A stretch of 64,000 nt of DNA from Myxococcales bacterium (GTDB taxonomy: Bacteria; Myxococcota_A; Polyangia; Nannocystales; Nannocystaceae): contig JACKDW010000023.1 of NCBI GenBank assembly GCA_020633295.1, forward strand, positions 84,720-148,719, read 5' to 3'. The translations under genes and the position numbers were made by a program. The notes under the pieces are model-generated. The model did not search any database. It was not told where the DNA came from and worked only from the letters and a program-made list of their open reading frames with translations. Every line of letters starts with the position of its first letter. The stretch's first letter is position 1. Below, one piece after another: positions 43,589-50,288 of the stretch.

Positions 43589-44739
43589 AGGTCGAGACCG
43601 AGTCGCCGCGCACGCGCTGCCCCGCCGCGCACGTCCCGGCGCTCGCGCGCGCGCCCGCGGACGAGCTCGAGCCGGCGCTCGCCTTCCTGCGCGCGCGCGC
43701 CGGGGACCGCTGCACGCGACGCTTCGTCCGCGGCATCGCGCAGCGCGACGGTCGACTCGACTTCTGCAAGCAGGGCCTGGGCCCCGACGGGCTGCGCGCG
43801 CTGCTCGACGCGCTCGGCGACGGCCACCCGTGGCTGCGCCACCTGCTGCTCGGCACCAACGACCTCCGGGACGACGGCGCGGCCCAGCTCGGCGCGGCGC
43901 TCGGTCGCGGGCTGGCGCTCGAGACCGTCTACCTCGGCTGCAACGTGATCCGCGAGCCAGGCGCGCGCGCGCTGGCGGAGGGCCTCGCGGCCAACTCGAG
44001 CGTCCGCGCGCTGTGGCTCAAGCGCAACCCGATCGGCGAGCGGGGTGCGACCGCGCTGCTCGCCGCGCTGCGGCGGCCGAGCTGTCGCGTGCGCACGCTC
44101 GACGTGACCAACTGCGAGCTCGGCGACGCGGCGACCGGCCGCTTGATCGCCGGGCTCGCCGAGGCGCGCGCGCCGATCGAGCACCTGTTCGTCGGCGGCA
44201 ACGGCTTTTCCGATCCGGCGCCGCTCGTGACCTGGCTCGTCGACCCGGCGTGCCCGCTCAAGAGCCTGTTCCTCTCGGCGAGCCGGCTGGGCGATCGCGG
44301 CCTCTCGGCGCTCGCGGAGGCGCTCTCGCGGAACACGGGGCTGCGCGCGCTCGACGTCGCGAGCAACGGGCTCGGCCCGGCGGGCCTGCGCGCGCTGGCG
44401 GAGCGCGCGGACCGGCTCTCGATCACGTGGCTCAACCTCGGCGCGTCCCCGGCGACCGCGGCGCTCGGGGAGCGCTTCAACGCGCTCGGCGACGCGGTCG
44501 TGCCCGAGCTCGCCAAGCTGTGCGGCTCGACGCTCGCGCGCCTCGGGCTGCGCGAGGCCGGCCTCACGTCTCGAGGCGTGGTGCGCTTGCTGGCGATGAT
44601 CTCGAGCCTGCCGACGCCGCCCAACCTCATCCTCGGCAAGGGGATCGCGCGACGCCTGCGACGCGTCGCGTCCTCGCTCTCGCCGCAGCGGGCCGCGGCG
44701 CCGCGCCCGATCCGCGCGATCGCCAGCGTGTATCGCTAG
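43582..44739 (+). CDS. leucine-rich repeat protein, ribonuclease-inhibitor type
   Basis: 385 residues. ATG 43582 overlaps the SDR stop by 7 bp, so translation is coupled. From about residue 50 there are seven or eight 28-residue LRRs with the RNI pattern LxxLxLxxNxLxxxGxxxLAxAL (HLLLGTNDLRDDGAAQLGAA, TVYLGCNVIREPGARALAEG, ALWLKRNPIGERGATALLAA, ALDVASNGLGPAGLRALAER). The C-terminus is a basic tail. It has no signal or membrane helix, so it is cytoplasmic and probably a protein-binding scaffold. The pairing with the zinc-ribbon SDR suggests a shared function that I cannot name. Confidence 0.85.
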   Translation: MVKVETESPRTRCPAAHVPALARAPADELEPALAFLRARAGDRCTRRFVRGIAQRDGRLDFCKQGLGPDGLRALLDALGDGHPWLRHLLLGTNDLRDDGAAQLGAALGRGLALETVYLGCNVIREPGARALAEGLAANSSVRALWLKRNPIGERGATALLAALRRPSCRVRTLDVTNCELGDAATGRLIAGLAEARAPIEHLFVGGNGFSDPAPLVTWLVDPACPLKSLFLSASRLGDRGLSALAEALSRNTGLRALDVASNGLGPAGLRALAERADRLSITWLNLGASPATAALGERFNALGDAVVPELAKLCGSTLARLGLREAGLTSRGVVRLLAMISSLPTPPNLILGKGIARRLRRVASSLSPQRAAAPRPIRAIASVYR

Positions 44740-44763
44740 CTGCATCACGACCCGGAGACGCCC

Positions 44764-45537
44764 ATGCGAGATCACGAGGACGCGCGCGACCGGGCCCAGC
44801 TCGTCGAGCTCCTCCGCGACTCGTTCCACGATGAATTGCCGGGGCGGCTGCGCGACTACCTCGACGCCGGGCTCGAGCGGATCGAGTCGCCGGCGCACCT
44901 CCGCTTCCTCTTGCGCGTCACGTGCTCGCGCTGGGAGGTCACGTCCCACGCGCGGCGTCAGCTCACGTGCTGCGCGCTGCGGCGGCTCGCGCCGCTGTGG
45001 ACCGGCCCGCCCGATCTCGAGGGCGTGTGCCGCTGGGTCGCCGACGCTGGCATGGGCGCAGAAGATCTCGTCTACCTGTCCCGAAAGACGCGTGTTCAGC
45101 GGGTCGTGTACCGCGTGGTGCGCGAGCTGCTGTACGGCAAGGATCCGCGCAAGGTCCTGTGGATCGCGGCCCACGGCGTCGCGGCCGAGCTCGGCCGCGC
45201 CGCGCCGCCCGGCGAGGGGCGACGCGCGCAGGTCGAGCTGTACCGCGCGCTCTTGCGGGTCGTGGCGGACGAGCTCGGCCGCGACGCGGCGGAGCCGTCC
45301 GCGGCCGAGCTGCGCGACGAGTCGGCGCGCTTCGTCGATTGGCTGCTCGAGGTCGCGATCATCGCGCTGCGGCGAGAGGCGGCGCGCGCCGATCTCGAGG
45401 TCGCGCTCGCGTCGATCTTCCAGCGTCCGCTGCAGGAGCGGGGGGCGGCGCTCGCCGAGCACCTGCGCGCCGATCCGGACGTGGTGGACCTGCGCGTCAA
45501 CGCGGCGCTGCTGGGGCATGCCTTCGCGGCCTGGTGA
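44764..45537 (+). CDS. hypothetical helical protein
   Basis: 257 residues with GGAG 6 nt before ATG 44764, so the start is well supported. The composition is rich in Arg, Leu and Ala, and predicted mostly helical (LRFLLRVTCSRWEVTSHARR, VQRVVYRVVRELLYGKDPRK, RFVDWLLEVAIIALRREAAR). There is no signal, membrane segment or metal motif. It lies 24 bp after the LRR gene and 26 bp before the next unknown gene, so it is probably in the same operon. I do not recognise the family. Confidence 0.65.
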   Translation: MRDHEDARDRAQLVELLRDSFHDELPGRLRDYLDAGLERIESPAHLRFLLRVTCSRWEVTSHARRQLTCCALRRLAPLWTGPPDLEGVCRWVADAGMGAEDLVYLSRKTRVQRVVYRVVRELLYGKDPRKVLWIAAHGVAAELGRAAPPGEGRRAQVELYRALLRVVADELGRDAAEPSAAELRDESARFVDWLLEVAIIALRREAARADLEVALASIFQRPLQERGAALAEHLRADPDVVDLRVNAALLGHAFAAW

Positions 45538-45563
45538 CCGCGGTCGCGTGGTAGCGTGGAGCG

Positions 45564-46157
45564 GTGAACAGCGACGCTCCGTTTCGCGTGTGTGTTGATG
45601 GGCGCGTGTACCCGGCGCGCGAGGCCAGCGAGGAGCGATACGAGGCCTACGTGGTGCTCGTCGACGGCGTCGAGCACGGCTTCGATCTGCTCGAGGAGGT
45701 GCTCGAGCTGCCCATGGTCGACGAGCGCCGCGGCGTCACGCTCGACTTCGGCCGCTTCGAACTCGCGCTGCGAAGACGCGACGGGCGCGTGGTGTTTCAG
45801 GCGGCGGCGTCCGCCGGCGGCGTCCGCGTCACCTCGCGCGAGAGCGGGGACGAGGAGCGGGCGCTGTGGGATCTCGCGGCGCGGCTCGAGGACGCGCAGG
45901 CGCCCCGCGCGTGCTTCTTCTGTCGCTGGAGCGAAGTCGGGCCGAGCTCCGGCTGGGGGCACCTCGGCTGCATGATCGCGGTGGCCGACGCCTACCACGA
46001 GCGCGTGACCCGAGGATCGGCGTGGGAGATCAAGTGGGCCTCGACGCTGAGGCGCGACTGGGTCGACGAGTGGCACAGCTGCGCCCGCTGGGAGCTGCGA
46101 CCGCTGGGCTACGGCTATCGCGGCCGCGCCGGGCGGCTCGCCGAGGACGAACGCTGA
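45564..46157 (+). CDS. hypothetical Cys/Trp-containing cytoplasmic protein
   Basis: 197 residues from GTG 45564. The N-terminal half looks beta-rich (FRVCVDGRVYPAREASEERY, GVTLDFGRFELALRRRDGRV). The C-terminal half has CFFCRWSEVG, WGHLGCMIAV and WHSCARWELRP; the CxxC with a later His/Cys pair could hold zinc. There is no signal peptide. It is the last gene of the four-gene run and is convergent with the PheRS-like gene across a very strong hairpin. Family not recognised with confidence. Confidence 0.65.
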   Translation: MNSDAPFRVCVDGRVYPAREASEERYEAYVVLVDGVEHGFDLLEEVLELPMVDERRGVTLDFGRFELALRRRDGRVVFQAAASAGGVRVTSRESGDEERALWDLAARLEDAQAPRACFFCRWSEVGPSSGWGHLGCMIAVADAYHERVTRGSAWEIKWASTLRRDWVDEWHSCARWELRPLGYGYRGRAGRLAEDER

Positions 46158-46160
46158 GTC

Positions 46161-46218
46161 GCGGCGCGACCGTGTCGCGGGCGCGCCGACCGACGCGCCC
46201 GCGACGCTGTCGCGCCGC
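46161..46218. terminator. long double-stem bidirectional terminator
   Basis: Two nested perfect inverted repeats stack: outer GCGGCGCGAC (46161-46170) with GTCGCGCCGC (46209-46218), and inner GTCGCGGGCGCG (46174-46185) with CGCGCCCGCGAC (46194-46205), separated by a 3-nt internal loop and closed by an 8-nt loop. The 22-bp hairpin fills the 64-bp gap between convergent genes. Confidence 0.7.
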
Positions 46219-46221
46219 GCC

Positions 46222-47346
46222 TCAGCCGTCCTCGGCCCACTCCGCGCGCGGCCCCTCGTGCAGCGCCGAGTAGACCGCGTTGCGCAGCGCGTTGGCCTCG
46301 GCCGAGGTCAGCGCGCGGTCGACGTGCCGCAGCACGAGCCGGAGCAGGACGTTCTTCTGCGACGGCGTGAGCCCGAGGCGCGCCCGCGCGGCGGGGGGCA
46401 GCGCCGCGTACGCGGTCTCCGCCACGAGCTCGATCGACTCCACGCACGCCGCGTCGTCGCCGAGCTCGCTGCGAACTCGGTCGCCGAGCAGCGCCTCGCT
46501 GAGCTCCGCGCCGGTAACGATCGACAGGTCCCGCCGGACAGGCGGTTGATGGGAGACGGCGCGGTAGGGCGCGAGGTCCAGCATCTGCATGGAGACGCGG
46601 GGGTCGAGCGCGCGCAGCAACCGGATGTCCTCGACGCCCTTGCGCAGCATCAGGAGCCGATCGAGCCCGAGCCCCATCGCCAGGCCTGACACGCGCGCCG
46701 GATCGTGGCCGCACTCCCGCAGCAGCTCGGGGAGCGCGAGCCCGCACTCGCCGATCTCGACCCACGCGCCGCCGTGCTCGACGTCGAGCTGCACGCCGTC
46801 CACGGTGTAGGGGTGACGCGCGGGCGTCACCCGGTACGCGCGGCCGGGCAGCGCGGCCCCGACGACGATCGCGATCATGTCGGCGAGCGCGTCGAGCCCG
46901 AGGCGCGGCCCTCGGCGCAGGCGCCAGAGGTCGAGCTGGTGCGGCTCGCCTGTGTGCAGGCGGTCGATGCTGTCGCGCCGGTAGACGATCCCGGGGCAGA
47001 GCAGCAGGAGGTCGCGCGGCGTCGCGGCGTCGAGCGAGCTGAGCAGCGGCGGGATCATCGCTGACGTCTGGGTGCGCAGCACCAGCCGATCGCTGACGTA
47101 GCGGGTGTAGCGAGCCTCGCGGGCGGCCCCGTCGGGCGGGTAGTGGAGCCGGTCGTAGTTGTCCTCGATCGGCACGACGGGGTTGCTGCGGCGCACGAGC
47201 GCCGCGCACGACCAGGCGTCGACGAGCGCGCCTCGAATCGCGTCGACGAGCAATTGCAGCGCGTGCGGTCCCTGACCTGGATCGGTGAGATCGCGGATGG
47301 AGACGGCGCGGCGGTAGGCGGCCGTCGACAGGATGTGGGTGTTCAT
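46222..47346 (-). CDS. monomeric, mitochondrial-type phenylalanyl-tRNA synthetase (class II core plus FDX-ACB)
   Basis: 374 residues from ATG 47346, with GAGGA about 8 nt upstream. Class II motifs are present: LRTQTSAMIPPLLSSL, motif 2 GIVYRRDSIDRLHTGEPHQL, the WVEIGECGLALPELLRECG segment, and motif 3 MGLGLDRLLMLRKGVEDIRL. The last 95 residues (VRRDLSIVTG to RNAVYSALHEGP) form an FDX-ACB anticodon-binding domain. Ordinary bacterial PheRS is an alpha2-beta2 enzyme with FDX-ACB at the end of PheT; core plus FDX-ACB in one short chain is the layout of mitochondrial FARS2. It would charge tRNA-Phe or a related substrate. It is probably additional to a normal PheST: a resistant spare enzyme or a biosynthetic one. 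Confidence 0.85.
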   Translation of the reverse strand: MNTHILSTAAYRRAVSIRDLTDPGQGPHALQLLVDAIRGALVDAWSCAALVRRSNPVVPIEDNYDRLHYPPDGAAREARYTRYVSDRLVLRTQTSAMIPPLLSSLDAATPRDLLLLCPGIVYRRDSIDRLHTGEPHQLDLWRLRRGPRLGLDALADMIAIVVGAALPGRAYRVTPARHPYTVDGVQLDVEHGGAWVEIGECGLALPELLRECGHDPARVSGLAMGLGLDRLLMLRKGVEDIRLLRALDPRVSMQMLDLAPYRAVSHQPPVRRDLSIVTGAELSEALLGDRVRSELGDDAACVESIELVAETAYAALPPAARARLGLTPSQKNVLLRLVLRHVDRALTSAEANALRNAVYSALHEGPRAEWAEDG

Positions 47347-47446
47347 GATCGTCCTCTTCAGCGCACGGGTGACCGGGTTGTTGGGACAGGCCTGAAGTCC
47401 CCCCGCGCCGCGCCGGGCTGAAGAGTGACCGCCGCTACCCGTGCGC
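47347..47446 (-). promoter_or_regulatory. 5' leader with two interlocking stems over the ribosome binding site
   Basis: In the mRNA sense the order is A GCGCACGGGT, B CTCTTCAG, A' ACCCGTGCGC, B' CTGAAGAG, then GACGATC-ATG. A/A' (10 bp) and B/B' (8 bp) are exact complements in A-B-A'-B' order, so they can form a pseudoknot or exclude each other. B' contains most of the GAGG ribosome binding site. This would suit control of translation of the PheRS-like gene. No T-box consensus is visible. Confidence 0.5.
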
Positions 47447-47711
47447 GCGCGACCGCCTCCTCCGAGCCCTGGGCGGGGCCGGGGGGCGCATAAACAGGCG
47501 CGCGCGCGGGTGAGGACGCATATCTTCACCGTAGCAAGGCGGCCGCGCGCGGGCAACGAGCGTTTCGCGGCGCGGCGTCATCGGCCTCGGGGCCGGCGAG
47601 GAGAGTGGGCGTGCTCGCGCGTCGCCACGCCGATCGTTCGAGCGTGCTCGCGCTCACGACCGCCGCGCGCCGCTGGTTCTGGTATATGCAAGAGCCCGCT
47701 CCGCCGCGCCG
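47447..47711. promoter_or_regulatory. divergent promoter region, PheRS-like and Mod genes
   Basis: No gene is seen. Ahead of the Mod gene, ggttctggtatatgcaagag at about 47,675-47,694 holds a -10-like TATAT about 20 bp before ATG 47712, suggesting a short or leaderless 5' end. Promoters for both directions lie here. Confidence 0.4.
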
Positions 47712-50288
47712 ATGACGACCTACCGCTACGATCCGCACCTCGACCCGGCGCTGCAGCTCGGCGACGGCGTCGCCGCGGCGGAGGTCGAGCGGATCCTCGA
47801 ACGTGGTCTATCAGCCACGTCGATCGAGGACGCGAAGCGGGCGCTGCGGGCGCTCCGAGATCGCCGCGGGCCCGCGCTCGCGTGGGCGGGCAAGGACGAG
47901 CGCGCGCGCTTCGAGGTGCCTTCGGTCTCGCTGCACGTGCACGAGCGCGTCGACCCGCCCACGATCATCGAGGCGCTGCGCTCGCGCGCGAGCTCGCCGG
48001 CGCCGCAGCCCGCGCTGTTCGGGACGGCGCCGGCGCCGGCGCCCGCGCTGCCGCTCGAGGCCTACCGCCACGGTCGCTGGCGCAACCGCCTGATCGCCGG
48101 CGACTCGCTCGTCGTCATGAGCTCGCTGCTCGAGCGCGAGGGCATGCAGGGGCGGGTGCAGATGGTCTACTTCGACCCGCCCTACGGCATCGGCTACGGC
48201 TCGAACTTCCAGCCCTTCGTGCACGCGCGCGACGTGAAGGAGCGCGACGCGGACCTGACCCATGAGCCCGAGACGCTGCGGGCGTTCCGCGACACCTGGG
48301 AGCTCGGCGTGCACTCCTACCTGAGCTACCTCCGCGACCGCGCGCGCCTGGCATGGGAGCTGCTGCGGCCCACGGGGTCGCTGTTCCTGCAGATCGGCGA
48401 GGCCAACCTGCACCTCGCGCGGCAGGTGCTCTCCGAGGTGTTCGGCGAGGACAACTTCTGCTCGCTCGTCAGCTTCCGGAAGAAGACCATGCCGCTCGGC
48501 TCGCGCTTCTTCGAGCCGGTCTGCGACTACCTGCTGTGGTACGCGCGCGACCGGGCGCGCGTCACCTCGCGCCCGCTGTTCACGCGTCAGCGCGTCGAGG
48601 GCAACAAGCTCTATCGCTGGGTCGAGCTCCCCGGCGGCGCGCGGCGACGGATGACGCCGGACGAGGTGCGCTCGCACGCGCTGCTGCCCCGCGGCGCGCG
48701 GCCCTACCGGCTCGTCTCCATGCTCCCGGCGCAGTACCGCGAGAACCAGGACTTCGCGTTCGAGCTCGACGGGCGACGCTACCCGCCGCCCAAGGGCTCG
48801 TGCTGGAAGACCACGCGCGAGGGCATGCGGCGGCTCGCGGCCGCCCGGCGCCTGCAGCCCGCGGGCGACGGGCTGCAGTACGTCCTGTTCGCCGACGACT
48901 ACCCGGTCTCGCGCGTCACGGCGCTGTGGAGCGACGCGACCGGCCCGAGCGAGAAGCGCTACGTCGTGCAGACCAACGAGCGCGTCGTCGCTCGCTGCCT
49001 GCTCGCCGCGACCGACCCCGGCGACCTCGTGCTCGACCCGACCGCCGGCTCGGGGACGACCGCCGTCGTCGCCGAGCGCTGGGGTCGTCGCTGGATCACC
49101 TGCGACACCTCGCGCGTGGCGATCACGCTCGCCAAGCAGCGGCTGATGACGGGCGGCTTCCCGTGGTACGCGCTCGCGCGCCCGGAGCGGGGCGTCGCGG
49201 GCGGCTTCGTGTACAAGACCGCGTCGCACGTCACGCTGCGCAGCGTCGCCAACAACCCCGAGCTGCGCCCGGGCATGACGCCGGACGAGATCGACGCGGC
49301 CGTCTCGCGCCACGGCGATCGCGAGGTCCTGGTCGATCAGCCAGAGACGGTGCGCGATCGCCTGCGGGTCACCGGGCCGTTCACCGTGGAGGCGGTGCCG
49401 GCCCCGGTCGTGCGCGCGCTCGCGGCGGACGATCCCCCAGGGGCCGACGACGACGCGATCGCGCGCGAGGGCGAGACGCGGCGCCAGGAGGAGTGGCGCG
49501 AGGAGCTGCTGCGCGCGGGGATCCGGGGCCGGCGCGGGGAGACGCTCCGCTTCGCCCGCGTCGAGCCGCTCGCCGGCGGCGACCAGCTGCACGCCGACGC
49601 GGCGCTCGTCGAGGAGACCGCGCTCGGTCCCCTGTCCGGCGCGCGCGTCGTCATCTCGTTCGGCCCCGAGCACGCCCCGCTGCCGCGCGAGCAGGTCGCG
49701 CGCGCGTGGGCCGAGGCGCGCGCGCTCACGCCTCCCCCCGCGCTCGTGCTGTTCGCGGCCTTCGAGCTCGATCCCGCGGCGGCGAGCGACATCGCCGGCC
49801 TTGCGCCCGCCGGCGCCGAGCTGACGCCGCTGACCGCGAAGATGAACGGCGACCTGGTCACCTCGGATCTCAAGCGGCGGCGCGCGGGCAGCGAGAGCTT
49901 CTGGCTCGTGGGTCAGCCCGACATCGAGCTGCGCCCGGCGCCCGCCGGCGCCGGGCTGTGGGAGGTCGAGCTGCGCGGCTTCGACTACTTCAACCCGCGC
50001 ACCGGCGCGATCGAGTCCGGCGACGCCCGCCGCGTGGCGATGTGGATCCTCGATCCGGACTACGACGGCCGCAGCGTGCACGCGCGCCAGGTGTTCTTCC
50101 CCATGGCCGGGCCCAGGGATGGCTGGGCGCGTCTCGCCAAGAGTCTTAAGGGCCAGCTCGATCGGGAGCGGATCGAGGCGTTCCGCGGCGTCGTCTCGCG
50201 CCCCTTCACGCCCGGGGCGCGGGTCGCCGTGAAGCTGGTCGACGACCGCGGCGTCGAGAGCCTGGTCGTGCGGGAGCCGGGCGGATGA
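47712..50288 (+). CDS. Type III-like DNA methyltransferase (Mod), beta class
   Basis: 858 residues from ATG 47712. The catalytic motif DPPY is at about 155 (MVYFDPPYGIGYGSNFQ) and precedes the SAM-binding motif DPTAGSGTT at about 442, the order of beta-class N6-adenine/N4-cytosine methylases. The region between (NFCSLVSFRKKTMPLGS, then PPPKGSCWKTTREGMRRLAA) probably includes target recognition. The extra 350 C-terminal residues, including FDYFNPRTGAIESGD, resemble the C-terminal part of large Mod proteins paired with BPTD_3080-like Res subunits. Both catalytic motifs are intact, so methylation is expected. The downstream Res gene overlaps by 4 bp. Confidence 0.9.
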   Translation: MTTYRYDPHLDPALQLGDGVAAAEVERILERGLSATSIEDAKRALRALRDRRGPALAWAGKDERARFEVPSVSLHVHERVDPPTIIEALRSRASSPAPQPALFGTAPAPAPALPLEAYRHGRWRNRLIAGDSLVVMSSLLEREGMQGRVQMVYFDPPYGIGYGSNFQPFVHARDVKERDADLTHEPETLRAFRDTWELGVHSYLSYLRDRARLAWELLRPTGSLFLQIGEANLHLARQVLSEVFGEDNFCSLVSFRKKTMPLGSRFFEPVCDYLLWYARDRARVTSRPLFTRQRVEGNKLYRWVELPGGARRRMTPDEVRSHALLPRGARPYRLVSMLPAQYRENQDFAFELDGRRYPPPKGSCWKTTREGMRRLAAARRLQPAGDGLQYVLFADDYPVSRVTALWSDATGPSEKRYVVQTNERVVARCLLAATDPGDLVLDPTAGSGTTAVVAERWGRRWITCDTSRVAITLAKQRLMTGGFPWYALARPERGVAGGFVYKTASHVTLRSVANNPELRPGMTPDEIDAAVSRHGDREVLVDQPETVRDRLRVTGPFTVEAVPAPVVRALAADDPPGADDDAIAREGETRRQEEWREELLRAGIRGRRGETLRFARVEPLAGGDQLHADAALVEETALGPLSGARVVISFGPEHAPLPREQVARAWAEARALTPPPALVLFAAFELDPAAASDIAGLAPAGAELTPLTAKMNGDLVTSDLKRRRAGSESFWLVGQPDIELRPAPAGAGLWEVELRGFDYFNPRTGAIESGDARRVAMWILDPDYDGRSVHARQVFFPMAGPRDGWARLAKSLKGQLDRERIEAFRGVVSRPFTPGARVAVKLVDDRGVESLVVREPGG

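Noticed and set aside
47347..47446. T-box riboswitch ahead of the PheRS-like gene
   Set aside because: The conserved T-box antiterminator sequence and specifier loop are not visible; only the interlocking stems are.
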